DNA from: Mixta calida
Lineage (GTDB): Bacteria > Pseudomonadota > Gammaproteobacteria > Enterobacterales > Enterobacteriaceae
NCBI RefSeq assembly: GCF_002953215.1
Contig: NZ_CP026378.1
Coordinates: forward strand, 3,578,540-3,642,539
Length of the DNA: 64,000 nt
Direction of reading: 5' to 3'
Of the stretch, positions 30,205 to 40,814 are shown piece by piece. Below the pieces are notes generated by a model. The model ran no database searches, was not told the DNA's origin, and saw only the letters and a program-made list of their open reading frames with translations. The translations under genes were made by a program, and so were the position numbers. Numbering within the stretch: the stretch's first letter is position 1; each line of letters begins with the position of its first letter.

Positions 30205-31443
30205 TCAGTAAAGCAGGCGCGCGCGCATGGTGCCGGGGATCGCCTTCATCGACGCCAGCGCTTTATGCGCCGCATCCTGCTCCGCGTCGATATCGATCAC
30301 CACATAGCCCATCGCCGGCGTGGTTTGCAGATACTGCGCGGCGATGTTGATGCCCTGCTCCGCGAAAATCTGGTTGATCGCCGTCAGCACGCCTGGGCGG
30401 TTTTCATGGATATGCAGCAGGCGGCTGACATGCTCGCCGTGCATCGGCAGGGAGACTTCCGGGAAGTTAACGGCGGAGAGCGTAGAGCCGTTGTCCGAAT
30501 ATTTCGCCAGCTTGCCCGCCACTTCAATGCCGATATTCTCCTGCGCTTCCTGCGTCGATCCGCCAATATGCGGCGTCAGAATAACGTTATCAAACTCGCA
30601 CAGCGGAGAGCTGAACGGATCGCTGTTGGTAGCCGGTTCTTCCGGGAATACGTCAATCGCCGCGCCCGCCAGATGTTTGCTGGCCAGCACGCCGCACAGC
30701 GCCGGAATATCCACGACCGTGCCGCGCGAGGCGTTGATCAGCAGCGAACCGGGCTTCATCAGCGCCAGCTCCTCGGCGCCCATCATATTCTGGGTCGACG
30801 GCGTTTCCGGCACATGTAGACTGACCACGTCGCTCATATTGAGCAGGTCGGAAAGGTGCGTCACCTGCGTGGCGTTGCCCAGCGGCAGCTTGTTTTCAAT
30901 ATCGTAGAAGAAGACATGCATGCCCAGACTTTCCGCCAACACGCCCAGCTGCATGCCGATATGGCCATAGCCGATGATGCCGAGTTTTTTGCCGCGCGCT
31001 TCATACGAACCCGCCGCCTGTTTGTTCCAGATGCCGCGGTGTGCTTTGGCGTTAGCTTCCGGAACGCCGCGCATCAGCAGCAGCAGTTCGCCAATCACCA
31101 GCTCCGCCACCGAGCGGGTATTGGAGAAAGGCGCGTTAAATACCGGCACGCCGCGCTTCGCCGCCGCATTCAGGTCCACCTGATTGGTGCCGATGCAGAA
31201 GCAGCCCACGGCCACCAGCTTCTCCGCCGCGGCGAAGATCTCTTCAGTCAGCTGAGTACGGGATCGAATGCCAATAAAGTGCGCATCGCGGATGGACGCT
31301 TTCAGCGCGTCACTGTCGAGCGCACCTTTGTGATATTCAATATTGGTGTAACCTGCCGCGCGCAGATTATCCAGCGCGCTCTGGTGGACGCCTTCCACCA
31401 GCAGAAACTTAATTTTGTCTTTCTCCAGTGATACTTTTGCCAT
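30205..31443 (-). CDS. serA: D-3-phosphoglycerate dehydrogenase
   Basis: The first committed step of serine synthesis, inhibited by serine through its ACT domain. The 412-aa protein has an NAD Rossmann motif GIIGYGHIGMQLGVLAESLG (about residue 156), the substrate/catalytic Arg in NASRGTVVD, Glu in DVFPEEP and His in LTPHIGGSTQEAQ, and a C-terminal ACT domain (RPGVLTAINQIFAEQGINIA). It is a single gene downstream of rpiA on the same strand, 281 bp away. Confidence 0.97.
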   Translation of the reverse strand: MAKVSLEKDKIKFLLVEGVHQSALDNLRAAGYTNIEYHKGALDSDALKASIRDAHFIGIRSRTQLTEEIFAAAEKLVAVGCFCIGTNQVDLNAAAKRGVPVFNAPFSNTRSVAELVIGELLLLMRGVPEANAKAHRGIWNKQAAGSYEARGKKLGIIGYGHIGMQLGVLAESLGMHVFFYDIENKLPLGNATQVTHLSDLLNMSDVVSLHVPETPSTQNMMGAEELALMKPGSLLINASRGTVVDIPALCGVLASKHLAGAAIDVFPEEPATNSDPFSSPLCEFDNVILTPHIGGSTQEAQENIGIEVAGKLAKYSDNGSTLSAVNFPEVSLPMHGEHVSRLLHIHENRPGVLTAINQIFAEQGINIAAQYLQTTPAMGYVVIDIDAEQDAAHKALASMKAIPGTMRARLLY

Positions 31444-31699
31444 TTCCCGACCCTATTTTGCAGACTTCAGATGGGGCTGTGATAAGCCAGCCTTCTGCCA
31501 AAATATCAAAATTTACGCGCGCGGCAATACAAACGATTGCCTGCCGCTCAGCATGGCTGGGGGGCGAGAACAACAGATACGGCAGATTATGATGGCAACG
31601 ACGGCGCAGGCAGGATGATAATGCTGCGCGTTACCGTTATGTGACATAAGTCACCAAATTACGCCAGCCAGAGAAAAGATGTTTTTCGACAAGAAATAA

Positions 31700-31719
31700 C
31701 TGGCGCCTTGACGCGCCAG
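31700..31719 (-). terminator. Weak hairpin after rpiA
   Basis: CTGGCGC-N6-GCGCCAG lies 6 bp past the rpiA stop. On the minus strand it is followed by TTATTTCTTG, which is only a loose T-run. Confidence 0.5.
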
Positions 31720-31724
31720 CAAGA

Positions 31725-32384
31725 TCATTTGGTGATAGTTTTAACGCCGTCCGGGCCGCCAATCAACGCCACATCCGCACCGCGCGCGGCGAACAGGCCC
31801 ACGGTCACCACGCCGGGCAGCGCGTTAATGGTGCGCTCCAGCTCAGTGGGATTGACGATGCTGAGATTATGCACGTCGAGAATAATGTTGCCGTTGTCGG
31901 TCACCACGTTCTGACGATACTCAGGCAGGCCGCCCAGCTTCACCAACTCGCGCGCCACATAAGAACGCGCCATCGGGATCACTTCGACCGGCAGCGGGAA
32001 GCGGCCCAGCACATCCACCTGTTTCGAGGCGTCGGCGATGCAGATAAACTTCTCCGCCACCGCCGCAACGATCTTCTCGCGCGTCAGCGCCGCGCCGCCG
32101 CCTTTGATCATCTGCATCTGCGGATTGATTTCATCCGCGCCGTCAACGTAGATCGCCAGCGAGTCCACTTCATTGAGATCGAATACCTGAATGCCGAGGC
32201 TCTTTAACTTCAGCGTGGAAGCTTCGGAGCTGGAGACCGCGCCATCAATCTGATGTTTGATCGAGCCGAGCGCGTCAATAAAGTGGGCGGCGGTGGACCC
32301 CGTGCCTACGCCGACGATGGTGCCCGGCGTGACATAGTCCAGCGCGGCCCAGCCTACTGCTTTTTTAAGTTCATCCTGCGTCAT
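31725..32384 (-). CDS. rpiA: Ribose-5-phosphate isomerase A
   Basis: Interconverts ribose-5-phosphate and ribulose-5-phosphate in the pentose phosphate pathway. The 219-aa protein has [17 protein letters not shown] (phosphate loop), [20 protein letters not shown] with the acidic active-site residues, and the catalytic Glu region [10 protein letters not shown]. It diverges from argP as in E. coli. Confidence 0.97.
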   Translation of the reverse strand: MTQDELKKAVGWAALDYVTPGTIVGVGTGSTAAHFIDALGSIKHQIDGAVSSSEASTLKLKSLGIQVFDLNEVDSLAIYVDGADEINPQMQMIKGGGAALTREKIVAAVAEKFICIADASKQVDVLGRFPLPVEVIPMARSYVARELVKLGGLPEYRQNVVTDNGNIILDVHNLSIVNPTELERTINALPGVVTVGLFAARGADVALIGGPDGVKTITK

Positions 32385-32574
32385 GGTATGTTTAAAACCT
32401 GTGCTAATGGTGTGCGCGTAGTATAAAACAAGCGCGGATTAAAGTGCGCGTTCGCCGCGCGGCGATTTGCCGCTTTGTAAGACAGCCCACAGATTGATGA
32501 CCGCGCATAAGGTGCAAAGCGTGAATTTTATGGCATAGTGCCTTACCCATACCTGAAGGAGAGCCACAATAACA

Positions 32575-33486
32575 ATGAAAAGACCCGATTATCGAACGCT
32601 TCAGGCTTTGGATGCTGTGATCCGCGAACGCGGCTTCGAACGCGCGGCGCAAAAATTATGTATTACCCAGTCAGCGGTGTCGCAACGCATTAAGCAGCTG
32701 GAAAATATGTTCGGCCAGCCGCTGCTGGTGCGCACCGTTCCGCCGCGTCCGACCGAGCAGGGACAGAAGCTGCTGGCGCTGCTGCATCAGGTCGAACTAC
32801 TGGAGGATGAGTGGTTGGGCGATGAAAACGGCGGCACCACCCCGCTGCTGCTGTCGCTGGCGGTGAACGCCGACAGTCTGGCGACCTGGCTGCTGCCCGC
32901 GCTAAAGGATGTGCTGACCGATTCGCCGGTGCGCCTTAATTTGCAGGTTGAAGATGAAACCCGTACTCAGGAACGGCTGCGTCGCGGCGAAGTCGTGGGC
33001 GCGGTAAGTATCCAGCCGCAGCCGCTGCCCAGCTGTCTGGTCGATCGACTTGGCGCGCTCGACTATCTGTTTGTCGGCTCGCGCGAGTTCGCCGCGCGCT
33101 ATTTTCCCAACGGCGTCACCCGCTCCGCGCTGCTGAAAGCGCCGGCGGTGGCGTTCGACCATCTGGATGATATGCATCAGGCGTTTTTGCAACAGAATTT
33201 CGATCTGTCGCCGGGCAGCGTTCCCTGCCATATCGTTAACTCGTCCGAGGCGTTTGTGCAGCTGGCGCGCCAGGGCTCGACCTGCTGTATGATCCCGCAT
33301 TTGCAGATTGAAAGGGAGCTGGCCAGCGGCGAGCTGATCGATCTGACGCCGGGCCTCTATCAGCGCCGTATGCTTTACTGGCACCGCTTCGCGCCGGAAA
33401 GCCGCCTGATGCGCAAGGTAACCGACGCGCTGCTGGCGCACGGCCATCGCGTGCTGCGTCAGGAAGATGAGACGGTTCCCGGCTGA
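32575..33486 (+). CDS. argP: LysR-type regulator ArgP (IciA)
   Basis: Activates argO (arginine and lysine export) and other lysine/arginine-related genes in response to arginine versus lysine. The 303-aa protein starts [20 protein letters not shown]; the HTH is [20 protein letters not shown]. It is convergent with yggE; argO is 1 kb downstream on the other strand, the conserved argP-yggE-argO group. About six residues longer than the E. coli protein at the C terminus. Confidence 0.95.
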   Translation: MKRPDYRTLQALDAVIRERGFERAAQKLCITQSAVSQRIKQLENMFGQPLLVRTVPPRPTEQGQKLLALLHQVELLEDEWLGDENGGTTPLLLSLAVNADSLATWLLPALKDVLTDSPVRLNLQVEDETRTQERLRRGEVVGAVSIQPQPLPSCLVDRLGALDYLFVGSREFAARYFPNGVTRSALLKAPAVAFDHLDDMHQAFLQQNFDLSPGSVPCHIVNSSEAFVQLARQGSTCCMIPHLQIERELASGELIDLTPGLYQRRMLYWHRFAPESRLMRKVTDALLAHGHRVLRQEDETVPG

Positions 33487-33500
33487 GGAACAACGATGTA

Positions 33501-33526
33501 AAAAAGGCGACCTGGCGTCGCCTTTT
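33501..33526. terminator. Bidirectional terminator between argP and yggE
   Basis: AAAAGGCGAC-N5-GTCGCCTTTT forms a 10-bp stem with A and T runs, serving both convergent genes. Confidence 0.88.
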
Positions 33527-33530
33527 CGCT

Positions 33531-34256
33531 TTATGGATTGCGTTGCAGCTCAAACACCACATCCACCTGATCGTCAAAATGAATGCTCTGCTGCTCATAG
33601 GTCTGCGCGGCGGAGGCCATCGGCGCCGCGTCGGCTGCTTTATACATGCGCGCTATCGGCATCGGCTGATAGTTGGCGACATGGTAGCGCACGCTGTATA
33701 CCGGCCCCAGCTTGGCGTTAAAGCCCTGCGCCAGCGCCGCCGCCTGCTGCGTGGCGTTTTCAATCGCTGCCTGACGCGCTTTCGCTTTGTAATCGTCCGG
33801 GTTCGCCACGCCCAACTCTACGGAGCGGATTTCATTCAGTCCCGACTTCAGCGCGCCATCCAGCAGGTCGTTCAGCTTATCCAGCTGGCGTAACGTCACC
33901 TGCACCTGACGCACCGCGCGGTAGCCCTTCAGCACCGACTTGCCTTCTTTGGTGTAGTCATACTCCGGCTGAGTGCGCAGATTGGCCGCATCGATATCTT
34001 TCTTCTCGATACCGTTTTTATTCAGAAAATCGAAATACTGGGCAACGCGATCGTCAGCCTGTTTTTTCGCTTCGGCGGCATCCTTTGAAGAGACGTTGAC
34101 TTCGATAGCCAGCGTAGCAATATCGGGACGCGCGTCGACGCTGGCCTGTCCGGATGTCACGATATGCGGTCCGCCAGGCAGCTCATCGGCATGCGCCGCC
34201 AACGATCCGGCGCCTAATCCCATCATGGCAGCCAGTGCCAGTGCTTTCAGTTTCAC
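33531..34256 (-). CDS. yggE: YggE, periplasmic SIMPL/DUF541 protein
   Basis: A 241-aa exported protein with a signal peptide ending AAHADE and the SIMPL (DUF541) domain, tied in E. coli to lower reactive-oxygen stress. The true start is GTG at 34256: AAGGAGG sits seven bases upstream and the product then begins (M)KLKALALAAMMGLG, like E. coli MKFKVIALAALMG. The open frame extends nine codons further to an ATG at 34283, which would bury the ribosome site. Confidence 0.92.
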   Translation of the reverse strand: MKLKALALAAMMGLGAGSLAAHADELPGGPHIVTSGQASVDARPDIATLAIEVNVSSKDAAEAKKQADDRVAQYFDFLNKNGIEKKDIDAANLRTQPEYDYTKEGKSVLKGYRAVRQVQVTLRQLDKLNDLLDGALKSGLNEIRSVELGVANPDDYKAKARQAAIENATQQAAALAQGFNAKLGPVYSVRYHVANYQPMPIARMYKAADAAPMASAAQTYEQQSIHFDDQVDVVFELQRNP

Positions 34257-34429
34257 GAACGGTCCTCCTTGAAGACAAAACAAATTAACGGGGCGCTATG
34301 CCGCGCCGCTGTGACGATGACGCAAGCCTGCCACAAGCACGCGGACGATGACATGCGTGTTCCTCTGAGTTTTTATTCTGGCAAAAGTTTCTTTTTTTGC
34401 CGCCCCGCCCCGTTTAATTATTCTGCCGC

Positions 34430-35053
34430 TCAGTGGAAACCGGCCAGCCCCTGCATCGCCAGCCGGAAAGCGATAACCCACATCACCAGGCCGACGAACA
34501 GATTGATGACGCGCTGCGCCCGGACGGTGCTGAGACGCGGCGAGAGCCAGGCCGCCAGCAGCGCCAGGCTAAAGAACCAGAGACAGGAAGCGCTGACGGT
34601 GCCGAGCGCGAACCAGCGTCGCGCTTCGGCGGGCAGCTGCCCGCCCAGGCTGCCCAGCACCACAAAGGTATCCAGATAAACATGCGGGTTCAGCCAGGTG
34701 ACCGCCGCCAGCGTGGCGATAATCCGCCAGCGGCTCTGCTGCTTTATCTGGTCGCTGGCCAGGCTGATATTGGCGCTGAAGGCGGTGCGCAGCGCGCCCC
34801 AACCGTACCAGAGCAGAAACGCCACGCCGCCCCAGGTGACCAGATTAAGCAGCAGCGGCGACTGATTCAGCAGCGCGCTGCCGCCGAAGACGCCGGCGCA
34901 GATCAGAATAATATCGCTAAGCGAACAGAGCGCCGCGGTCATCACATGATACTGGCGACGAATCCCCTGATTCAGTACAAACGCATTCTGCGGTCCCAGC
35001 GGCAGGATCAGCGCGACGCCTAACGCAACGCCCTGAAGATAGACGGATAACAT
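34430..35053 (-). CDS. argO: Arginine exporter ArgO (LysE family)
   Basis: An inner-membrane exporter of arginine (and canavanine, lysine), activated by ArgP. The 207-aa protein has the LysE-family signature [20 protein letters not shown] at the N terminus, [20 protein letters not shown] in the middle and about five or six helices. It follows mscS on the same strand with 127 bp between, in the order known from E. coli. Confidence 0.95.
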   Translation of the reverse strand: MLSVYLQGVALGVALILPLGPQNAFVLNQGIRRQYHVMTAALCSLSDIILICAGVFGGSALLNQSPLLLNLVTWGGVAFLLWYGWGALRTAFSANISLASDQIKQQSRWRIIATLAAVTWLNPHVYLDTFVVLGSLGGQLPAEARRWFALGTVSASCLWFFSLALLAAWLSPRLSTVRAQRVINLFVGLVMWVIAFRLAMQGLAGFH

Positions 35054-35152
35054 ACATTTTCTCCCTGATAAGCATGGCGAAGGAGTGTATAGCGACGGAT
35101 CGGCGGGGGGAAATGGAAAGAACTAATCGGGTATCAGCAGGGCTAATAGAAA

Positions 35153-35174
35153 CGGGCGGGAAAGTTCCCGCCCG
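35153..35174 (-). terminator. Hairpin after mscS
   Basis: CGGGCGGGAA-AG-TTCCCGCCCG is a strong GC stem just past the mscS stop. The minus-strand T-run is poor (GTTTCTATT), so it may only partly terminate or act as a 3'-end stabiliser. Confidence 0.6.
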
Positions 35175-35180
35175 GTCAGC

Positions 35181-36056
35181 TTATTGCGCCTTCGCCGTTT
35201 CGGCCTCGGCAGTTTTTACCTGGTGCAGATGCACATCCATCTGCGGATAAGGAATGCCGATGCCGTGCGCATCCAGCGTGCGCTTGAAGTTTTTCATCAG
35301 ATCCCAGTAGACATCCTGCAGATCGCCGCTGTTGCTCCAGCAGCGCACCACAAAGTTAAGCGACGAGGCGGCCAGTTCGTTCAGGCCGATCTGTACGCCG
35401 CGATCCTGCAACACGCGCGGATCGGCGTCTACGACTTCACGCAGCAGAGCGATCACCTGATCCACGTCGGCATCATACGCCACGCCGATAACGAACTCGT
35501 TGCGGCGCACCGGCTCACGCGAGAAGTTAACGATGTTGCCAGCAATAATCTTACCGTTAGGCACCACGACGATTTTGCCGTCACCGGTGCGCAGCGTGGT
35601 GGAGAAGATCTGCACATGGAGTACGGTGCCCATGACGCCGCCGAGATCGACGAACTCGCCGGTGCGGAACGGACGGAAAGTCACCAGCAGCACCCCAGCA
35701 GCCAGGTTAGAGAGCGATCCCTGTAATGCAAGACCAACGGCCAGACCGGCGGCGCCCAGTACGGCGATCACCGACGCCGTTTGCACCCCAACGCGCCCCA
35801 ACGCCGCGATCAGCGTAAAGGCGATAACGCCGTAGCGCACCAGCGCCGACAAGAAATCCGCCACGGTAGCGTCAATATGCCGCGCCAGCAGCAGACGGTT
35901 CACGCCGTTAGAAATAATGCGGGCGATGAGCATCCCGACAATAATGATGGCAATGGCGGCGACAATATTGACCGCATAGCTCAGCAGCAACGCCTGGTTA
36001 TGCACCAGCCAACCGCCCGCGCTGTTAATACTGTTGACCACGTTTAAATCTTCCAT
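35181..36056 (-). CDS. mscS: Small-conductance mechanosensitive channel MscS
   Basis: Opens on membrane tension to release solutes after osmotic downshock. The 291-aa protein starts [22 protein letters not shown]1-TM2 lie at about 25-90 and the pore helix TM3 is the Gly/Ala-rich [20 protein letters not shown] with [10 protein letters not shown] after it. The C terminus forms the vestibule. It follows fbaA in the epd-pgk-fbaA-mscS-argO series, behind a terminator. Confidence 0.96.
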   Translation of the reverse strand: MEDLNVVNSINSAGGWLVHNQALLLSYAVNIVAAIAIIIVGMLIARIISNGVNRLLLARHIDATVADFLSALVRYGVIAFTLIAALGRVGVQTASVIAVLGAAGLAVGLALQGSLSNLAAGVLLVTFRPFRTGEFVDLGGVMGTVLHVQIFSTTLRTGDGKIVVVPNGKIIAGNIVNFSREPVRRNEFVIGVAYDADVDQVIALLREVVDADPRVLQDRGVQIGLNELAASSLNFVVRCWSNSGDLQDVYWDLMKNFKRTLDAHGIGIPYPQMDVHLHQVKTAEAETAKAQ

Positions 36057-36197
36057 TTATCCACCCTGTTGTGGTTCCCAAAAAAGTAACGACAACCGTC
36101 AGCGGGAACTGACGAACCATTCACAAAGGGTAAACAATATATTTCCTGTTCGCCAAGTAACTGACGAAAAACGTTACATTTTTGACACAATAAACGT

Positions 36198-36221
36198 AAA
36201 AAAGGCCCCGCAGGGCCTTTT
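36198..36221 (-). terminator. Terminator after fbaA
   Basis: AAAAGGCCC-CGCA-GGGCCTTTT with a run of six T on the minus strand follows fbaA by 17 bp, separating it from mscS. Confidence 0.9.
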
Positions 36222-36237
36222 ATAAGCAACTCGCCGA

Positions 36238-37317
36238 TTACAGCGTGTTAATGTTGTTCAGCTCTTTGAACGCCTGTTCTAAGCGCACAACCATAGAGGA
36301 CTGTGCGGCACGCAGCCAAACGCGCGGATCGTAGAACTTCTTGTTCGGCTTATCTTCGCCTTCCGGGTTGCCCAGCTGAGCCTGCAAATAGCCTTCGTTC
36401 TTTTTGTAGTACTGCAGAATACCGTCCCAGGTCGCCCATTGGGTGTCGGTATCGATATTCATTTTGACCACGCCGTAGTCGATAGACTCTTTGATCTCCT
36501 CCGCAGAAGAACCAGAACCGCCGTGGAATACAAAGTTCAGCGCGTTGTGCGGCAGGTTGTGTTTCTGGCAAACATATTCCTGAGAGTTTTTCAGGATTTT
36601 CGGCGTCAGCACTACGTTGCCCGGCTTGTAAACGCCATGAACGTTGCCGAAGGAAGCGGCGATGGTGAAACGATGGCTCACTTCACTCAGCTTGGTGTAG
36701 GCGTAGTCTACATCTTCCGGCTGGGTGTAAAGCGCGGAGCTGTCGAGATGGGAGTTGTCCACGCCATCTTCTTCACCGCCGGTCACGCCCAGTTCGATCT
36801 CCAGGGTCATATCCATCTTCGCCATGCGCGCCAGATATTTGCTGCAGATTTCGATGTTTTCTTCCAGAGATTCTTCAGACAGGTCGATCATGTGAGAAGA
36901 GAACAGCGGTTTGCCGGTCTGGGCGAAGTGTTTTTCACCCGCGTCCAGCAGGCCGTCGATCCACGGCAGCAGTTTCTTGGCGCAGTGGTCGGTGTGCAGG
37001 ATAACCGGCACGCCATATTTTTCAGCCATCAGGTGAACATGGTGCGCGCCAGCGATAGCGCCGGCGATAGCGGCAGCCTGCGGCTCGTCAGATTTAAAAC
37101 CTTTGCCGGCGATGAACGCGGCGCCGCCGTTAGAGAACTGAACGATAACCGGCGCTTTTACCTTAGCGGCAGCTTCCAGTACGGCGTTGATAGAGTCGGT
37201 GCCCACGCAGTTTACAGCGGGCAGAGCGAATTTGTTCTCTTTCGCTACCTGGAACACTTTCTGTACGTCATCACCGGTGACAACGCCTGGTTTTACGAAA
37301 TCAAAAATTTTAGACAT
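36238..37317 (-). CDS. fbaA: Class II fructose-bisphosphate aldolase
   Basis: A zinc-dependent glycolytic aldolase: fructose-1,6-bisphosphate to glyceraldehyde-3-phosphate and DHAP. The 359-aa protein has the zinc His in VILHTDHCAKK (about residue 111), GVTGGEEDGVDNS (about 180) and NFVFHGGSGSS with another zinc His (about 265). It is downstream of pgk with about 96 bp between, part of epd-pgk-fbaA. Confidence 0.98.
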   Translation of the reverse strand: MSKIFDFVKPGVVTGDDVQKVFQVAKENKFALPAVNCVGTDSINAVLEAAAKVKAPVIVQFSNGGAAFIAGKGFKSDEPQAAAIAGAIAGAHHVHLMAEKYGVPVILHTDHCAKKLLPWIDGLLDAGEKHFAQTGKPLFSSHMIDLSEESLEENIEICSKYLARMAKMDMTLEIELGVTGGEEDGVDNSHLDSSALYTQPEDVDYAYTKLSEVSHRFTIAASFGNVHGVYKPGNVVLTPKILKNSQEYVCQKHNLPHNALNFVFHGGSGSSAEEIKESIDYGVVKMNIDTDTQWATWDGILQYYKKNEGYLQAQLGNPEGEDKPNKKFYDPRVWLRAAQSSMVVRLEQAFKELNNINTL

Positions 37318-37413
37318 CTGTTTTGTCCTGTTTCGTCGGCCGTGTTACGGATTCACGCCCATGTCATAAGCTGGGCAATACGTTCTGGCAGGGCCTGCGC
37401 CCTGCCCCAAAAG

Positions 37414-38577
37414 TTACTGTTTCGCGCGCTCTTCCAGCATCGCGACCGCTGGCAGTTTTTTGCCTTCCACGAACTCAAGGAACGCGCCGCCGCCGGTAGA
37501 GATATAGGAAATTTTATCTTCGATGCCGAACAGGTCGATGGCTGCCAGCGTATCGCCGCCGCCTGCAACGGAGAAGGCTTCGCTGTCGGCGATCGCGTTA
37601 GCGATGATTTCGGTGCCTTTACGGAAGTTCGGGAATTCGAACACGCCTACCGGGCCGTTCCACAGGATGGTTTTCGCCTCTTTCAGCACTTTCGCCATCG
37701 CCTGCGCCGTTTCATCGCCGAAGTCCATAATCTCTTCGTTGTCGGCGACTTCGTTAACTTTTTTCACGGTCGCGGTCGCAGTTTCAGAGAATTCCGTGCC
37801 TACGCGGGAGTCGGTCGGCACCGGAATGCCGAACTGATCGCGCAGGCCTTTCGCCGCTTCAACGAAGTCCGGCTCATACAGAGATTTGCCGACTTTGTTG
37901 TCGATCGCCACGAAAGTATTGGCGATGCCGCCGCCGACGATCACGGTGTCGGCGATTTTTACCAGCGAGTTCAGCACGTCGAATTTGGTGGAGACTTTAG
38001 AACCGCCCACCACCGCAACCAGCGGACGAGCCGGGTTGTTCATGACTTTGCCCAGCGCTTCCAGCTCGGCGGAAAGCAGCGGACCGGCACAGGCGATCGG
38101 CGCGAATTTGCCGACGCCGTGCGTGGAAGCCTGCGCGCGGTGCGCGGTGCCGAACGCGTCCATAACGAACACGTCGCACAGCGCCGCATATTTTTTAGAG
38201 AGGGTTTCGTCGTCTTTCTTCTCGCCTTTGTTGAAACGCACGTTCTCCAGCACGACCAGCTCGCCAGCGCCCACTTCCACGCCGTCCAGGTAGTCTTTCG
38301 CCAGCGTCACGTTGGTGCCGCTCAGCTTCTCTTTCAGGTAATTAACCACCGGCAGCAGCGAAAACTCTTCGTTGTATTCGCCTTCGGTCGGACGACCCAG
38401 GTGCGATGTCACCATCACTTTCGCGCCCTGCTTCAGGGCGGCTTCGATGGTCGGCAGAGAAGCGCGGATACGCGCGTCTGACGTCACTTTCCCTTCTTTA
38501 ACCGGTACGTTGAGATCGGCACGGATCAGAACGCGTTTACCAGCAAGATCCAGATCGGTCATCTTAATTACAGACAT
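37414..38577 (-). CDS. pgk: Phosphoglycerate kinase
   Basis: Makes ATP from 1,3-bisphosphoglycerate. The 387-aa length is exact for the family. The N-terminal signature [20 protein letters not shown], the substrate loop [21 protein letters not shown] in the middle and the C-terminal nucleotide loop [11 protein letters not shown] are all present. It lies 50 bp after epd. Confidence 0.98.
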   Translation of the reverse strand: MSVIKMTDLDLAGKRVLIRADLNVPVKEGKVTSDARIRASLPTIEAALKQGAKVMVTSHLGRPTEGEYNEEFSLLPVVNYLKEKLSGTNVTLAKDYLDGVEVGAGELVVLENVRFNKGEKKDDETLSKKYAALCDVFVMDAFGTAHRAQASTHGVGKFAPIACAGPLLSAELEALGKVMNNPARPLVAVVGGSKVSTKFDVLNSLVKIADTVIVGGGIANTFVAIDNKVGKSLYEPDFVEAAKGLRDQFGIPVPTDSRVGTEFSETATATVKKVNEVADNEEIMDFGDETAQAMAKVLKEAKTILWNGPVGVFEFPNFRKGTEIIANAIADSEAFSVAGGGDTLAAIDLFGIEDKISYISTGGGAFLEFVEGKKLPAVAMLEERAKQ

Positions 38578-38627
38578 GGTGAACCCTCTCGTTGATTCTC
38601 ATAAGTTTTGTCAGACGCATCCGCGTC

Positions 38628-39647
38628 TTACCTGAAACCGCTTGCGGCCATCGCTAAGGTGGTGTCGAGCATCCGGTTAGCGAAGCCCCATTCATTGTCA
38701 CACCAGACTAATGTCTTAACCAGGTGGTGACCGCTGACCCGCGTTTGCGTGCCGTCCACTATGGCACTGTGCGGATCGTGATTAAAATCGATCGAGACTA
38801 ACGGTATTTCCGTATAGTCAACTATACCACTAAAAGCCCCCGCTGAGGCATTTTGCAGCACCGCGTTCACCTCGCTGGCCGTGACCGCCGCCCGCACGCT
38901 GACGCTCAGATCCATCGCGGTGACGTTGATCGTCGGCACGCGCACGGCGATCGCTTCGAAGCGATCGTGGAACTGCGGCAGGATACGGCCAATCCCCGCG
39001 GCCAGCCGCGTATCCACGGGAATGATCGACTGGCTGGCGGCGCGCGTGCGGCGCAGATCGCTGTGATAAGCGTCGATCACCTGCTGATCGTGCATCGCGG
39101 AATGGATAGTGGTAATCGCGCCGGATTCAATGCCGAAAGCGTCATCCAGCAACTTAATTATTGGAATGATGCAGTTAGTGGTGCAGGAAGCGTTGGAGAC
39201 AATGCGGTCAGTTTGTTTAAGAGCCTGTTCGTTAACGCCGAACACTACCGTAGCGTCGAGATCGCCGCCGCCGGGATGGGAAAACAGCACTTTCTTCGCG
39301 CCCGCCTGCAGATGGGCTTCGCCATCGGCGCGGCTGCCCCAAATGCCGGTGCAGTCCAGCACGACGTCGACGTTCAGTTCGCGCCACGGCAGATCGGCGA
39401 TCCGCGCCTGATGCAGCAGACGAATGGTATCGTCGCCGACCCATAGCAGATCGCGCTCCTGACGCACCTCCCAGGCGAAACGGCCATGGCTGGTGTCATA
39501 TTTCAACAGATGCGCCATCCCGGCGGATTCCGCCAGTTCATTGATGGCGACCACGCTGATTTCCGCCCGGCGTCCGGTTTCATACAGCGCGCGCAATACG
39601 CTGCGTCCAATGCGACCAAAGCCGTTAATCGCTACGCGAAGGGTCAT
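38628..39647 (-). CDS. epd: D-erythrose-4-phosphate dehydrogenase
   Basis: Oxidises erythrose-4-phosphate to 4-phosphoerythronate for pyridoxal phosphate synthesis; a GAPDH homologue. The 339-aa protein has [20 protein letters not shown] at the N terminus and the catalytic [13 protein letters not shown] (Cys about 154). The SxCTTN site and the location ahead of pgk and fbaA, rather than as an isolated gapA, support Epd. Confidence 0.96.
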   Translation of the reverse strand: MTLRVAINGFGRIGRSVLRALYETGRRAEISVVAINELAESAGMAHLLKYDTSHGRFAWEVRQERDLLWVGDDTIRLLHQARIADLPWRELNVDVVLDCTGIWGSRADGEAHLQAGAKKVLFSHPGGGDLDATVVFGVNEQALKQTDRIVSNASCTTNCIIPIIKLLDDAFGIESGAITTIHSAMHDQQVIDAYHSDLRRTRAASQSIIPVDTRLAAGIGRILPQFHDRFEAIAVRVPTINVTAMDLSVSVRAAVTASEVNAVLQNASAGAFSGIVDYTEIPLVSIDFNHDPHSAIVDGTQTRVSGHHLVKTLVWCDNEWGFANRMLDTTLAMAASGFR

Positions 39648-40094
39648 AGTATTCCTGCGTCAGAACCTGAAAAAAACGTGCCGATAGCCTGAGCCAGCCG
39701 CTACGATTTGTACAGGGAAAAATCCACTGGCGTCAACCGCCATGCACGGGGGAAACCGCGCTAACTGAAACGCTTCAGCGAGAATATTCGTTACCAGGAA
39801 TAATTAAAATGACAGCGATCAACCCTTAAAACAAACTTCTGACGCAGATCACAATTTTGAATAAAAATTGCAGAGAGAAGCGCCGTTTCTTCTCTGCCTC
39901 ATAGTATGGTGACGCTTCACTATGCTTTTTTTTTCATCAAACGCATCGCGTCGGGTACTTTTTGCTGCGCAACCGCCTCATCTGCCGCTGAAAGCGAGGC
40001 GCTCCATATAAGACGCTTTGTTGCGGGAAATGATTCCTGACGCAAAAAAACGCCGATGGCTGCGTAATATATTTAGGTTCTGTAAAAGGACATT
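39648..40094. other. Intergenic region between epd and the bactofilin gene
   Basis: About 450 bp with two divergent promoters and no gene. A CRP-like site lies within it (listed separately). Close to the bactofilin start, TAATATAT is a possible -10 region and AAAAGGA the ribosome site. Confidence 0.5.
39838..39853 (-). promoter_or_regulatory. CRP-like site upstream of epd
   Basis: TCTGA-CGCAGA-TCACA fits the CRP half-sites TGTGA-N6-TCACA with one mismatch. The E. coli epd-pgk-fbaA operon is CRP-regulated, so a role here is plausible; binding is inferred. Confidence 0.45.
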
Positions 40095-40814
40095 ATGAAC
40101 TACAACCTGCTTTGGGGCGTCTGGATAATCTGGGCGCTGGCTCTGCTGGTCTATTGTCTTGAATGGGAAAGCCGTTGGGGCTTATTAAATCGTCTGTTAA
40201 AAATAGCGCCGACGTTAATAATATCTTTCATAATTTTATCTTTACTTCGCTATCTGAAATCTGACAAAGGACTGACTATGTTTAAACGTAAAGAGAATTC
40301 GCCTGCCGATAATTACTCTTCGCTGAAGCAGGAAACGATTATCCCGCCGCAGCCTCTGCAAGAGAATATTGAAAAAGTCTCCTCCGCAATTGTCGTGGAT
40401 AAAGAAGCCACGATTATTCCCGCCAGCTGCCATATTACCGGTGAAGTAAAAGCGTCTGGCGATATGAAAATTAACGGCACGATTGACGGTACCATCAACG
40501 CGGAGAAAACCGTCTACGTGCTTAGTCAAGGCAATGTGGACGGCGAGATCTATGCGGCGAAAGTGGTTGTGGATGGCAAGGTTAAAGGCGTCTGCTCCAG
40601 CGCGATAGTGGAGATCAACGCCAGCGGCTTTATGGACGGCACCATTGAAAGCGACGATCTTTCTATCAATAAAAGCGGGCGCTTTTACGGTATATCGAAA
40701 CCGCTGGCTGTAATGAAATCGCCAGTGGAAAGTAAACCTGTCGTCAAAGAGAGCAGCGGCGAAAAGCTAACGGTTATTCAGCAGGTGTTAGATAATATGC
40801 AGGAAAATCGCTGA
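40095..40814 (+). CDS. Membrane-anchored bactofilin (CcmA-like polymer-forming protein)
   Basis: A 239-aa protein with two N-terminal membrane segments (about residues 4-23, LLWGVWIIWALALLVYCLEW, and 35-52, IAPTLIISFIILSLLRYL), a polar linker, and a bactofilin/DUF583 beta-helix at about 100-200. The bactofilin pattern of repeated G-x-I/V strands is clear (ITGEVKASGDMKINGTIDGT, VDGEIYAAKVVVDGKVKG). Bactofilins polymerise without nucleotide and act in cell shape or cell-wall placement; the membrane-anchored CcmA of Proteus mirabilis is a likely relative. It is single, between epd and tktA. The family is firm and the role here is unknown. Confidence 0.85.
   Translation: MNYNLLWGVWIIWALALLVYCLEWESRWGLLNRLLKIAPTLIISFIILSLLRYLKSDKGLTMFKRKENSPADNYSSLKQETIIPPQPLQENIEKVSSAIVVDKEATIIPASCHITGEVKASGDMKINGTIDGTINAEKTVYVLSQGNVDGEIYAAKVVVDGKVKGVCSSAIVEINASGFMDGTIESDDLSINKSGRFYGISKPLAVMKSPVESKPVVKESSGEKLTVIQQVLDNMQENR

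Noticed and set aside
36439-38481. 680-codon + strand frame
   Set aside because: It is antisense to fbaA and pgk; such frames come from GC-biased codon use of the real genes. Other long antisense frames (over lysS, gcvP, tktA, the ThDP enzyme) were dropped for the same reason.
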